DNA of 33,181 nt from Streptococcus suis (GCF_016743335.1 NZ_WCJE01000025.1:1-33181); one strand, 5' to 3'. Positions 8,977 to 16,374 are shown, counted from the stretch's first letter. Numbers and translations: made by a program. Notes: a model not told the origin generated them from the letters alone.

Positions 8977-9005
8977 AATGTAACCCTTTTTGTACAAAAA
9001 GTCAA
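8977..9005 (-). promoter_or_regulatory. ucpA promoter with palindromic operator in the spacer
   Basis: On the minus strand TTGACT (9005-9000), a 17-bp spacer and TACATT (8982-8977) form a good sigma-A promoter. The spacer is filled by the perfect 16-bp palindrome CTTTTTGTACAAAAAG (8986-9001), which also touches the -35 box, a position typical for a repressor or redox/MerR-type regulator site. Confidence 0.6.
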
Positions 9006-9134
9006 TTGATTATAAAGAAAGTTTGAAATGAACTTATTGATATTTATTTTATGTTTCCTCTTTCTTTTACAAAATAGCTTTCATAAAGTATGCCAGACTA
9101 TTTTCTGGGATAAAATTGTTATCTGCAAGTAATT

Positions 9135-9163
9135 TTGGTATTTACTGTATAACATGTTACAAT
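9135..9163 (+). promoter_or_regulatory. Promoter of the lipoprotein operon
   Basis: TTGGTA, 17-bp spacer, then extended -10 TGTTACAAT. The lipoprotein ATG follows 26 nt later behind GGAGG. Confidence 0.65.
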
Positions 9164-9189
9164 AAGGTATCAACCATTGGAGGTTTTAT

Positions 9190-9807
9190 ATGAAATGGAA
9201 TAAAAAGTTAGCACTTGGTGCTGTATTAGTAACCAGCCTAGTCACCTTGTCTGCTTGTCAATCAATTTCAAATTGGTGGAAGAATACCAAGGAAGAATGG
9301 ATTGGCTTGGAGATGACGGTACGGACATACGATGAAAATTCTCAGTTGATTGATGAAATGTCTGGTAAGTCCCTATCGATTTCGCGGAATCAGGAATTTG
9401 ACTCGGTGGATGCCGAAGGCTATTCCAATGCGGATTCGTCTGTTTTAAAAGTCACACTTGGCAATTATGAAATTGACCATGTCGGTTCGTCCTTGATTGC
9501 GGCAGAAGAGGGCTTGGAAGATTTGTTTGCCAAGTATCAGACAACGGTTGACATGTCCAATTATGATCATGCTATTCCTGTTGTCAATCGGATGGTCTCT
9601 AGCCTGAAAAATGATTTTACAGGTAAGGCAAAGGTGGTTTTGATTCGTTCGCAAAACGGAACACCGCTTGCTACTTATGTAGGTGATAAAGTATCTCTTT
9701 ATGCATCTGATGCACCTAAGACTTCTGAACTCTTGATTGATGGCAAACGGTTAATTATCTACCGTTGTGATTATACAATTTATGATAGAGAATTATTGGA
9801 GAACTAA
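9190..9807 (+). CDS. DUF5052-type lipoprotein
   Basis: Surface lipoprotein of 205 residues with unknown function. The first 22 residues are a type II signal peptide (KWNKK positive end, hydrophobic core) ending in the lipobox L-S-A-C, so Cys23 would be lipidated and the rest displayed outside the membrane. The mature part is mostly beta-prone, includes a two-residue WW after the anchor, and resembles the DUF5052 family of streptococci as I remember it; no catalytic motif stands out. GGAGG about 8 nt upstream fixes the ATG. The stop codon abuts the ATG of the acetyltransferase, so the two are translated as a unit even though their functions look unrelated. Confidence 0.8.
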   Translation: MKWNKKLALGAVLVTSLVTLSACQSISNWWKNTKEEWIGLEMTVRTYDENSQLIDEMSGKSLSISRNQEFDSVDAEGYSNADSSVLKVTLGNYEIDHVGSSLIAAEEGLEDLFAKYQTTVDMSNYDHAIPVVNRMVSSLKNDFTGKAKVVLIRSQNGTPLATYVGDKVSLYASDAPKTSELLIDGKRLIIYRCDYTIYDRELLEN

Positions 9808-10317
9808 ATGATAGACATTCGTTCCGCAAGGATAGAGGATGCTGCAGACCTTGTGGCAATTTATGCTCCTTATGTAGAAAAGACCGCTATTACCTTTGAA
9901 ACAGAAGTGCCGACTGTCGAAGCCTTTGCAAGTCGAATTGAAAAGACCTTGGAGAAGTTTCCTTATCTGGTCGCAGTAGAAGAAGGCGCTCTTGTTGGTT
10001 ATGCCTATGCTTCAACCTACTATGCCCGTGCGGCTTACGATTGGACGGTGGAATTATCTGTATATATTCAGCAAGAAGCACGTGGAAAAGGAATTGGAAC
10101 TCTTCTCTATAATGCTTTGGAAAGGGAACTGACCGCGCGTGGTTTAAAAAATTTCTTAGCCTGCATTGCCCTACCAAACCCAGCCTCGCTTGCTCTTCAT
10201 AAGAAGAGAGGCTATGAACAGGTAGCTCATTTCAAAAAAGTTGGTTATAAATTTGATACATGGCATGATATTGTCTGGCTTCAAAAATCTCTTGTAGGTA
10301 AGCAAAATGAAGATTGA
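9808..10317 (+). CDS. GNAT N-acetyltransferase, phosphinothricin-acetyltransferase-like
   Basis: Cytosolic acetyl-CoA-dependent acetyltransferase of 169 residues. The opening IDIRSARIEDAADLVAIYAPYV and FETEVPT, the acetyl-CoA pyrophosphate loop QEARGKGIGTLLYNAL (about 90-105), and the C-terminal LHKKRGYEQVAHFKKVGYKFDTWHDIVWLQK are typical of the PAT/MnaT branch, whose members acetylate methionine analogues, phosphinothricin or other amino acids. Substrate here is not known and resistance should not be assumed. The ATG follows the lipoprotein stop with no gap, and its 3' end overlaps the next gene by 11 nt. Confidence 0.88.
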   Translation: MIDIRSARIEDAADLVAIYAPYVEKTAITFETEVPTVEAFASRIEKTLEKFPYLVAVEEGALVGYAYASTYYARAAYDWTVELSVYIQQEARGKGIGTLLYNALERELTARGLKNFLACIALPNPASLALHKKRGYEQVAHFKKVGYKFDTWHDIVWLQKSLVGKQNED

Positions 10318-10960
10318 AGAATTAGAAAAATGCTTGTTGGCTGTGGCGGATGCCAGTCAGGCCCAGCCTATGAAAGCCTATATGAAGAATCACTTTGACT
10401 TTCTAGGTGTTCGGACACCTGATCGACGGAAAGTTGCTAGGCAATTTTTCAAAGAATATAAGGCTCAGGGAATTGACTGGGACTTTGTAGAGGCTTGCTG
10501 GTCTAAGCCCTATCGTGAGTTTCAGTATGTCGCCATTGATTACCTGGTCACTAAGAAAAAAGATCTAGTCTTAGCTGACCTACCCCGCTTGAAAAAACTG
10601 GCTCAAAGCAAGTCTTGGTGGGATAGTATTGATGGATTAGATAAACTAGTCGGTAAGATTGTTTTGGACAATCCAGAGGCCAAGCAGACAATCTTGGAAT
10701 GGAGTTTGGATGATGATTTCTGGTTGAGACGAATTGCCATTGACCACCAACTCTTGCAGAAAGAAAAGACAGATACAGAGTTGTTGGAACAAATCCTGAT
10801 CAATAATCTCAATCAGACTGAATTTTTTATCAATAAGGCAATCGGCTGGAGTTTGCGGGATTATTCTAAGACCAATCCTGAATGGGTACGGGCTTTCCTT
10901 GACACCTACCGTTCCCAAATGGCAGGCTTGTCCATCCGTGAGGCTAGTAAGTACATCTAG
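10307..10960 (+). CDS. AlkD-like DNA alkylation repair protein
   Basis: HEAT-repeat protein of 217 residues in the DNA alkylation repair family (Pfam PF08713). AlkD members wrap DNA and excise N3- and N7-alkylpurines without base flipping. Visible: FLGVRTPDRRKVARQF near the start, the SKPYREFQYVAIDYL repeat, the WWDSIDGLD segment holding Trp and Asp residues equivalent to the AlkD catalytic face, DDFWLRRIAI, and the ending FFINKAIGWSLRDYSKTNPEWV. These match the active AlkC/D group well. It overlaps the acetyltransferase by 11 nt and is followed within 8 nt by the DUF1905 gene, so it belongs to the same transcript. Confidence 0.88.
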   Translation: MKIEELEKCLLAVADASQAQPMKAYMKNHFDFLGVRTPDRRKVARQFFKEYKAQGIDWDFVEACWSKPYREFQYVAIDYLVTKKKDLVLADLPRLKKLAQSKSWWDSIDGLDKLVGKIVLDNPEAKQTILEWSLDDDFWLRRIAIDHQLLQKEKTDTELLEQILINNLNQTEFFINKAIGWSLRDYSKTNPEWVRAFLDTYRSQMAGLSIREASKYI

Positions 10961-10968
10961 GAGGAACC

Positions 10969-11256
10969 ATGTCTAAAGTCTATGAATTTGAAGCCCTTAT
11001 CCATCCAGTACCAGACAAGGGTGGAGCTTATGTCATCTTTCCCTATGATATACGAGAAGAGTTTGGCAAGGGGAGGGTAAAGGTACATGCCAGATTTGAT
11101 GGTCATCCCTATGATGGCTCCATTGTCAATATGGGAGTTAAGGATGAAGCAGGCAATATCTGTTACATTATTGGCGTTCAAAAGGCTATTCGATCTGCTA
11201 TTGGTAAACAGGCTGGTGATAGAGTACAAGTAACCATTCAAGAACGAATGGAGTAA
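10969..11256 (+). CDS. DUF1905 domain protein
   Basis: Small soluble protein of 95 residues that looks like a complete DUF1905 domain (a compact beta-barrel; known mostly from structure, without assigned function). The typical elements are the FEALIHPVPDKGGAYVIFP start, a central RFDGHPYDGSIVNMG and the closing IGKQAGDRVQVTI. Some relatives are fused to a YdeI-like domain; this one is not. GGAGG 5 nt before the ATG, and only 8 nt after the AlkD-like gene, so it is the last gene of the operon. No terminator lies between it and the small RNA promoter that follows directly. Confidence 0.82.
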   Translation: MSKVYEFEALIHPVPDKGGAYVIFPYDIREEFGKGRVKVHARFDGHPYDGSIVNMGVKDEAGNICYIIGVQKAIRSAIGKQAGDRVQVTIQERME

Positions 11257-11262
11257 TCAGGC

Positions 11263-11290
11263 TTGCAAATCCTTGAGATTATGGTAGAAT
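11263..11290 (+). promoter_or_regulatory. Small-RNA promoter
   Basis: TTGCAA (11263-11268), 16-bp spacer, extended -10 TGGTAGAAT (11282-11290). It starts right behind the DUF1905 stop codon and there is no start codon with a ribosome site downstream on this strand, so it should drive a noncoding RNA. Confidence 0.7.
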
Positions 11291-11296
11291 AGATTC

Positions 11297-11445
11297 ATGC
11301 GATGAGCCGAGTAGTGACTTTGTCACATTCGACGCTAGGGAGGTCTTCATTAAATTGAAACGCAGGAGCGGACCTTGAATAGTTGTGTGAACCTTCTATT
11401 CTCATCGGAAACGATGCCCTTGCCCACTTAGGTGGGCTTTTTTTT
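11297..11445 (+). ncRNA. Structured small RNA, family not recognised
   Basis: About 149 nt between a strong promoter and a strong terminator (GCCCAC-TTAG-GTGGGC plus T8, 11422-11445). It folds on paper as a multibranch: CGATGAG (11300) closes with CTCATCG (11401); inside are hairpins GTGAC/GTCAC (11314/11322), AGGTC/GACCT (11341/11371) and AATAG/CTATT (11378/11396). The 3' strand of the closing stem can instead form CATCG-GAAA-CGATG (11403-11416), a GNRA-capped hairpin, so two states exclude each other. No reading frame of note. It does not fit the SRP RNA, tmRNA, RNase P or T-box features I know. Start is estimated from the -10. Confidence 0.7.
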
Positions 11446-11447
11446 GT

Positions 11448-11492
11448 ATACTAATATGCTTCAGATAATCTATCGGAAGCATATTTCAGTAT
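11448..11492. repeat. Inverted repeat between small RNA and activase gene
   Basis: AATATGCTTC (11453-11462) and GAAGCATATT (11476-11485) are a perfect 10-bp inverted repeat, extended by ATACT/AGTAT outside. No T run follows on either strand, so it is a weak candidate terminator for the minus-strand activase gene. Confidence 0.45.
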
Positions 11493-11548
11493 GTATTTCT
11501 AAAGGAATGTTATTGGCTCAGCCGAGGAAGTTTTTGTATTTCTCAAAG

Positions 11549-12325
11549 TTAGAAATAACAGTTGATATTATGTTTGATGAAGATTGCCTGATAATCAGCC
11601 AAGTCTTCTGGATGGAGAGCCTTGACATCGGTCATAGCATAGGTTCGATTGAGAAGCTTATACTTATTTTCTCCAAATTGATGGAAGGGGAGTAGTTGAA
11701 CTTTGTCAATCTTGAGTTGATTAAAGAGACAGGCGAATTGTTCAGCATCTTCGAGGGAATTATTAAAGTCAGGGATAACAGGGATACGTAGGACGATTTC
11801 TTTCCCGATGGAAAAGGCGTATTGGATATTTTGTATGATAAGGTTATTGTTGACGCCGGTGACTTTTCTATGAGAAATTGTATTGTAATGTTTTAAATCA
11901 GTATAGATAAAGTCAACGTATTGGATAAGGTCAACAAATTTGCGGTGTTCTACGAAAGCGGTGGTTTCAATAGCGGTATGAAGGCCGTGTTTTTTTGCCT
12001 CCATAAGAATAGCTTTCGCAAACTCATATTGGGCAAAAATTTCTCCGCCAGACAGCGTGAGCCCACCACCAGATTCTTCATAAAAATCAATATCTTTCAT
12101 GACTTCGGATATGATGTCATCAACAGATTTTTCTTCTCCCATGATGGTCATTTTTTTACTAACAGCATCAAGCATGGGTTCAGGTTTTCGTTTTTGAGAT
12201 TCTGGATTTGCACACCAAGGACAACGTAGGGGGCAGCCTTTCAAGAAAACCGTTGTACGTATACCAGGACCGTCATGGAGCGAAAAATGTTGAATGTTAA
12301 AAATAATGCCTTTTCGTGTATTCAT
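11549..12325 (-). CDS. pflC: Glycyl-radical enzyme activating protein (radical SAM)
   Basis: Radical-SAM enzyme that installs the glycyl radical on a partner GRE, here almost surely the one at 16505-18949. The 258 residues carry the 4Fe-4S motif C31-x3-C35-x2-C38 in KGCPLRCPWCANPE, the upstream HDGPGIRT signature, the LSGGE SAM loop near 95 and a YTDLKH segment. Activases of dehydratase-type GREs usually contain a ferredoxin-like insert with further Cys clusters after the first motif; residues 39-100 here have no Cys at all, so the enzyme is as minimal as PFL-activase. GGAGAAAGAGC before the ATG. It is transcribed away from the regulators and PTS genes. The symbol follows pneumococcal/E. coli naming and is approximate. 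Confidence 0.9.
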   Translation of the reverse strand: MNTRKGIIFNIQHFSLHDGPGIRTTVFLKGCPLRCPWCANPESQKRKPEPMLDAVSKKMTIMGEEKSVDDIISEVMKDIDFYEESGGGLTLSGGEIFAQYEFAKAILMEAKKHGLHTAIETTAFVEHRKFVDLIQYVDFIYTDLKHYNTISHRKVTGVNNNLIIQNIQYAFSIGKEIVLRIPVIPDFNNSLEDAEQFACLFNQLKIDKVQLLPFHQFGENKYKLLNRTYAMTDVKALHPEDLADYQAIFIKHNINCYF

Positions 12326-12351
12326 GCTCTTTCTCCTTTTCGATTAATTTG

Positions 12352-12380
12352 ATTTTATCACACAAAAGAAAGTTTTACAA
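12352..12380 (-). promoter_or_regulatory. Activase gene promoter
   Basis: Minus strand TTGTAA (12380-12375), 17-bp spacer, TAAAAT (12357-12352). It abuts the palindrome at 12381-12392, so a protein bound there would touch this -35. Confidence 0.55.
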
Positions 12381-12392
12381 TTACGAACGTAA
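12381..12392. promoter_or_regulatory. Possible regulator operator, TTACG-AA-CGTAA
   Basis: A 5-bp-arm palindrome in the 131-bp divergent region, between the activase and deoR promoters. TTACGAA recurs in the PTS promoter region (14327-14333), and AACGAAAC / TTTCGAAA in the GRE leader (16466-16490). An autoregulatory DeoR-family site is a reasonable guess. Confidence 0.35.
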
Positions 12393-12411
12393 GTTAAAAA
12401 GTTGCAAATAG

Positions 12412-12439
12412 TTGAAAAAGAGTCAAAATTTGATAGAAT
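12412..12439 (+). promoter_or_regulatory. deoR-sorC promoter
   Basis: TTGAAA, 16-bp spacer, extended -10 TGATAGAAT, ending 17 nt before the DeoR-type ATG. Confidence 0.6.
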
Positions 12440-12456
12440 AATGATGAGGTGATGAA

Positions 12457-13200
12457 ATGGAACGATTAGATAAAATTATACAACTGGTATCACAACATGA
12501 AAAAATAGATGTCAATAGTTTGGCGGAGCAACTGGACGTTTCTAAGGTAACCATCCGTAAAGATTTAGATAAGTTAGAATCAAAAGGTTTATTACGTAGA
12601 GAACACGGCTATGCTGTTTTAAATAGTGGCGATGACCTTAATATTCGGATGTCCTTTCGCTATGACGTAAAAAAACGAATTGCAAAAGAAGCTGCAAATC
12701 TTATTGCCGACAATGAAACGATTATGATAGAGTCTGGGTCAACTTGTGCTCTCTTGGCAGAAGAAATTTGCAAAACCAAGAGAAATGTGACCATCATAAC
12801 AAATTCTTATTTTATAGCCAATTATGTGCGACAATATGATAGCTGTCAGATTATTTTATTGGGTGGTGAGTTTCAAAAAGATTCCCAAGTAACAGTTGGG
12901 CCGCTCTTGCATAAAATGATTCAGTTTTTCCATGTTGATAAGGCTTTTGTAGGAACTGACGGCTATGATAGTGAGCATGGTTTTACAGGTAAAAACTTAA
13001 TGCGAAGCGAAGTAGTGCAGTACATGTCTGACGTTGCTGAAAACATGATTGTGCTAACCGATTCTAGTAAATTTACAAAACGAGGGACAGTACGCAGATT
13101 TGGTTTAAGTCAAATTGCTCAGGTCATTACAGATACGTCGATTTCTGAAGATCTTGTCAAGGAATTAGAAAATGCTAGAGTCACAGTAAGGCTAGTTTAG
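12457..13200 (+). CDS. DeoR/GlpR-family transcriptional regulator
   Basis: 247-residue regulator: N-terminal winged HTH (about residues 3-57, with VNSLAEQLDVSKVTIRKDLDKLESKGLLRREHG, the classical DeoR signature) and a C-terminal DeoR sensor domain of the ribose-isomerase-like fold, including GSTC, TNSYFIANY, LLGGEF and KAFVGTDGYD. DeoR proteins usually repress sugar operons and are released by a phosphorylated sugar. It is divergent from the activase and 12 nt upstream of the SorC gene, so both regulators are made together. Which one controls which promoter is not settled by sequence; the phosphosugar sensed may be the anhydrohexitol phosphate or the aldolase substrate. Confidence 0.92.
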   Translation: MERLDKIIQLVSQHEKIDVNSLAEQLDVSKVTIRKDLDKLESKGLLRREHGYAVLNSGDDLNIRMSFRYDVKKRIAKEAANLIADNETIMIESGSTCALLAEEICKTKRNVTIITNSYFIANYVRQYDSCQIILLGGEFQKDSQVTVGPLLHKMIQFFHVDKAFVGTDGYDSEHGFTGKNLMRSEVVQYMSDVAENMIVLTDSSKFTKRGTVRRFGLSQIAQVITDTSISEDLVKELENARVTVRLV

Positions 13201-13212
13201 GTTGGGGGCAGT

Positions 13213-14187
13213 ATGAAGCAAGAAAAAAGAAGGCAGTTGGCAAAAATAGCCTATCTTTACTACGAAGAGGGGAAAAGTCAAGCTGAGATTGCTGCTGAGA
13301 CAGGAATTTATAGAACGACAGTCAGTAGAATGTTGACCAAGGCTAAGTCAGAAGGCATTGTAAAAATAGAAATTCAAGATTTTGATAGGCGCCTATATCG
13401 ACTAGAAAAATATGTTCAAGAAAAATATGGATTAAAAGGTTTAGAACTGGTTGAAAACAGCACCGATGAGGACCAGCTTGATTTAGAAAATCGTCTGGCA
13501 CAGGCTGCAGCCGATATGCTTACCAATCTAATTGATGATGGAAAGAAAGTTGGTTTTTCATGGGGGAGAAGCCTCAGTCTTATTGTAGATAAGATAGGAA
13601 ATCATCGTATGAAAGGTGTCAAATTTGTTCCAATAGCTGGCGGTCCAAGTCATATCCACGCGCGTTATCATGTGAATACTCTGATTTACGATATGGCCAA
13701 TAAATTTCGTGGAGAATGTAGTTTTATCAATGCGACGATTATCCAGGAGAATCAAGAACTTGCTCAAGGTATTCTTTCTTCTAAATATTTCGAGGAGCTA
13801 TGTGCTGACTGGAAGGACTTAGATGTAGCAGCAATAGGTATTGGCGGTCGAGTCGATGAAAAAAATCGTCAATGGTTAGATATGTTGACGACGGCTGATT
13901 TTCAAGCCTTGTCAGATGAAGGTGCCGTTGGTGAAACCTGCTGTCGTGGTCTGAATCAATACGGACAAGCTGTCGTTGAGGATTTGCAAAAGAGGACCAT
14001 TGCCATCTCTTTAGATGATTTAAAAGAAGTTCCAGATACCATAGCTCTTGCATACGGGGAGGAAAAGGCTCAAGCCATTTTAGCTGTATTGCGAGCTGGC
14101 TACATTCATCATCTGGTCACAGATGAACGAACAATCGTAAAAGTTTTAGAACTGGATAATGATGTGCATATCCATACAAATTTGTAA
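13213..14187 (+). CDS. SorC/DeoR-type sugar-binding regulator
   Basis: 324 residues: N-terminal HTH (about 7-50; YYEEGKSQAEIAAETGIYRTTVSRMLTKAKSEGIV) and a long C-terminal sugar-binding domain of the SorC family (PF04198), with GFSWGRSL, FVPIAGGP, AAIGIGG and the closing AQAILAVLRAGYIHHLVTDE. SorC proteins often act as effector-dependent activators or dual regulators that bind palindromes upstream of -35. That suits the TGCACAAAWGTGCA palindromes located 36 bp upstream of both operon promoters, so I infer this protein binds them. It is co-transcribed with the DeoR gene and closed by a hairpin terminator before the PTS promoter. Confidence 0.92.
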   Translation: MKQEKRRQLAKIAYLYYEEGKSQAEIAAETGIYRTTVSRMLTKAKSEGIVKIEIQDFDRRLYRLEKYVQEKYGLKGLELVENSTDEDQLDLENRLAQAAADMLTNLIDDGKKVGFSWGRSLSLIVDKIGNHRMKGVKFVPIAGGPSHIHARYHVNTLIYDMANKFRGECSFINATIIQENQELAQGILSSKYFEELCADWKDLDVAAIGIGGRVDEKNRQWLDMLTTADFQALSDEGAVGETCCRGLNQYGQAVVEDLQKRTIAISLDDLKEVPDTIALAYGEEKAQAILAVLRAGYIHHLVTDERTIVKVLELDNDVHIHTNL

Positions 14188-14191
14188 GAGA

Positions 14192-14227
14192 GTACTTCAA
14201 TCGCTTAAAGGTGGTTGAAGTATTTTT
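14192..14227 (+). terminator. Terminator after sorC-type gene
   Basis: TACTTCAA (14193-14200) pairs with TTGAAGTA (14215-14222), extended inward with wobble, followed by TTTTT. It separates the regulator pair from the PTS transcript. Confidence 0.75.
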
Positions 14228-14242
14228 CTATCCCAAAAAAAA

Positions 14243-14256
14243 TGCACAAAAGTGCA
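14243..14256. promoter_or_regulatory. Palindromic operator 1, TGCACAAAAGTGCA
   Basis: Inverted repeat TGCAC-AAAA-GTGCA ending 36 bp before the PTS -35 box. It shares 13 of 14 bases with the core of the palindrome upstream of the GRE gene (16377-16390). Likely site of an activator from this locus. Confidence 0.65.
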
Positions 14257-14292
14257 GAAATATATTAAAACAGAAAATGTTCTATAAATATA

Positions 14293-14321
14293 TTTACGCT
14301 ATAAAGAGAAAATGATATGAT
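14293..14321 (+). promoter_or_regulatory. PTS operon promoter
   Basis: TTTACG, 17-bp spacer, TATGAT. Both boxes are imperfect, consistent with need for an activator. A second possible -10, TATAAT at 14338-14343, lacks a -35. Confidence 0.5.
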
Positions 14322-14377
14322 TTAGTTACGAAAGAAATATAATAACTTACAAATAAAACAAATCGGAGGAAAAAGAA

Positions 14378-14701
14378 ATGGAAATGATTGTTGCAGATCA
14401 ATTGATCATGGGATTGATTATTTATGCTGGAGATGCGAAAAGTCACGCCTACCAAGCTTTGTCGCTTGTCAAAGCAGGTGAAGAAGAGCGAGCAGAAGAG
14501 GAATTAGAATTGGCAGATGCAGCATTATTAGAAGCTCACAATATGCAGACAAAATTCTTAGCACAGGAAGCTGGGGGAGCAAAATCTGATATTACAGCAC
14601 TATTTGTCCATTCGCAAGATCATTTGATGACATCTATTACAGAGATCAATTTGATTAAAGAAATCATTGATTTGCGGAAAGAACTAAAAAAAGTTGGCTA
14701 A
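14378..14701 (+). CDS. PTS lactose/cellobiose-family IIA component
   Basis: Cytosolic phosphocarrier of 107 residues, all-helical, that takes phosphate from HPr and passes it to IIB. The phosphorylated residue is His78 in ALFVHSQDHLMTS, at the same position as in known IIA-Lac proteins. The first half has the LIIYAGDAKSHAYQALSLVKAG helix pair. GGAGG 9 nt before the ATG. First gene of the PTS set, 32 nt before IIB. The sugar cannot be told from IIA; cellobiose is the usual automatic label, but the operon has no 6-phospho-beta-glucosidase. Confidence 0.95.
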   Translation: MEMIVADQLIMGLIIYAGDAKSHAYQALSLVKAGEEERAEEELELADAALLEAHNMQTKFLAQEAGGAKSDITALFVHSQDHLMTSITEINLIKEIIDLRKELKKVG

Positions 14702-14733
14702 AACAAAAAAATTATATTTAGGAGGAAACCGAA

Positions 14734-15039
14734 ATGGTTAAAATCGCTCTATTTTGTGCCGCTGGTTTTTCTACAGGCATGTTGGTAAACAACATGAAGA
14801 TTGCAGCAGCAGACGCAGGTGTCGAAGTAGAAATCGACGCGCATTCCCAAGGGAAAATTGCAGATTACCTTGACGAAATTGATGTAGCTTTATTGGGACC
14901 ACAAGTAGCATATACGCTTGATAAGTCTAAAGCGCTCTGTGATGAAAAGCAAGTCCCTATTGCCGTGATTCCAATGGCAGACTACGGGATGTTGGACGGG
15001 AAAAAAGTTCTTCAATTGGCACTCAGCATGGTTTCATAA
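14734..15039 (+). CDS. PTS lactose/cellobiose-family IIB component
   Basis: 101-residue cytosolic IIB domain that carries phosphate on Cys8 in KIALFCAAGFSTGMLVNNM, the standard CxxGxST-like phosphocysteine loop of this family (here C-A-A-G-F-S-T-G). The rest gives a small alpha/beta fold with ALLGPQVAYTLD and the final helix. AGGAGG before the ATG; IIC follows after 12 nt, so the two are translated together. It transfers phosphate to the incoming sugar on IIC. Confidence 0.95.
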   Translation: MVKIALFCAAGFSTGMLVNNMKIAAADAGVEVEIDAHSQGKIADYLDEIDVALLGPQVAYTLDKSKALCDEKQVPIAVIPMADYGMLDGKKVLQLALSMVS

Positions 15040-15051
15040 AGGAGTATGGTC

Positions 15052-16353
15052 ATGTCCAAAATTGATACACAAAAAATTATTGTCCCAATCATGAAATTTG
15101 TGAATATGAAAGGGATTATCGCTCTAAAAGATGGTATGTTGGCTATCTTGCCTTTAACAGTAGTTGGTAGTATTTTCTTAATTTTGGGGCAATTGCCTTT
15201 TGAAGGCTTAAATGCTGCAATAGCTTCTATATTTGGAGCGGAATGGACTGAACCGTTTATGCAAGTCTATAGCGGAACCTTTGCAATTATGGGCTTGATT
15301 TCTTGTTTTGCGATCGGCTATTCTTATGCCAAAAATAGTGGAGTTGAGCCTCTCCCTGCGGGCGTACTGTCCTTGTCTTCATTCTTTATCCTCTTGAAAT
15401 CTTCTTATATTCCAGTTGATGGAGAACCAATCGGTGATGCCATCGCAAAAGTATGGTTTGGTGGTCAAGGAATTATCGGTGCGATTATTATTGGTTTGGT
15501 AGTGGGCGCTATCTATACGACTTTTATTCAGCGTCATATTGTTATCAAGATGCCTGAACAAGTACCGCAAGCTATTGCCAAGCAGTTTGAAGCTATGATT
15601 CCAGCTTTTGTCATCTTTTTGCTATCTATGATTGTCTATATTGTTTCCAAGATGGCGACAAACGGTGGTACATTCATTGAAATGATTTACGATGTGATTC
15701 AAGTGCCACTACAAGGTTTGACAGGTTCATTACCAGGTGCGATTGGAATTGCTTTCTTCATTTCCTTCCTCTGGTGGTTTGGTGTACATGGTCAGTCAGT
15801 TGTCAATGGTGTCGTTACTGCTTTACTATTGTCAAACCTCGATGCCAATAAGGCCCTTTTAGCAGCAGATAAATTGTCTCTGGAAAATGGCGCCCACATT
15901 GTGACCCAACAATTCTTGGATAGTTTCTTGATTATGTCAGGTTCAGGTATTACCTTTGGTATTGTTTTTGCAATGCTATTTGCTGCAAAATCAAAACAAT
16001 ATAAGGCTCTTGGTAAGGTAGCGGCCTTTCCTGCACTCTTTAACGTTAATGAACCAGTCGTCTTTGGTTTCCCAATTGTGATGAATCCTGTTATGTTCTT
16101 ACCATTTGTCTTGGTACCAATCCTAGCGGCTTTCATTGTCTACGGTGCAATCTCAATAGGCTTTATGCAACCATTTTCAGGTGTGACCCTACCATGGTCT
16201 ACTCCAGCAATCATTTCTGGTTTTATGGTGGGTGGTTGGCAAGGTGCAGTTGTTCAAATCATTATTTTAGCTGTCTCAACTATTGTTTATTTCCCATTCT
16301 TCAAAATCCAAGATAAGATTGCCTATGAAAGTGAAATGAAAGAAACAGTTTAG
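15052..16353 (+). CDS. PTS lactose/cellobiose-family IIC permease
   Basis: 433-residue membrane permease with about ten hydrophobic segments that moves the sugar and presents it to IIB. Family marks: the start KIDTQKIIVPIMKFVNMKGIIALKDGML, the WFGVHGQSVVNGV segment, and NVNEPVVFGFPIVMNP with the substrate-binding Glu in NEP. I chose the ATG at 15052: an in-frame ATG at 15046 is only 1 nt from the AAGGAG (15039-15044), while 15052 gives 7 nt. With IIA and IIB it makes a complete split PTS. Inferred cargo: 1,5-anhydroglucitol, 1,5-anhydromannitol or a similar deoxy sugar, from the downstream enzymes. Confidence 0.94.
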   Translation: MSKIDTQKIIVPIMKFVNMKGIIALKDGMLAILPLTVVGSIFLILGQLPFEGLNAAIASIFGAEWTEPFMQVYSGTFAIMGLISCFAIGYSYAKNSGVEPLPAGVLSLSSFFILLKSSYIPVDGEPIGDAIAKVWFGGQGIIGAIIIGLVVGAIYTTFIQRHIVIKMPEQVPQAIAKQFEAMIPAFVIFLLSMIVYIVSKMATNGGTFIEMIYDVIQVPLQGLTGSLPGAIGIAFFISFLWWFGVHGQSVVNGVVTALLLSNLDANKALLAADKLSLENGAHIVTQQFLDSFLIMSGSGITFGIVFAMLFAAKSKQYKALGKVAAFPALFNVNEPVVFGFPIVMNPVMFLPFVLVPILAAFIVYGAISIGFMQPFSGVTLPWSTPAIISGFMVGGWQGAVVQIIILAVSTIVYFPFFKIQDKIAYESEMKETV

Positions 16354-16374
16354 TCAATGATGTCAGACAAAAGA

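Noticed and set aside
11297..11445. 6S RNA, SRP RNA, tmRNA or a T-box
   Set aside because: The fold is multibranched, not a long rod; no SRP GGAA/GCAG loop, no tRNA-like ends and no T-box GGTGG element.
11448..11492. Inverted repeat as a definite Rho-independent terminator
   Set aside because: Stem is good but no T run follows on either strand, so I list it only as a repeat.
14378..16353. Cellobiose transporter
   Set aside because: Only the PTS family suggests this; no 6-phospho-beta-glucosidase is in the locus and the downstream enzymes fit an anhydro- or deoxy-sugar.
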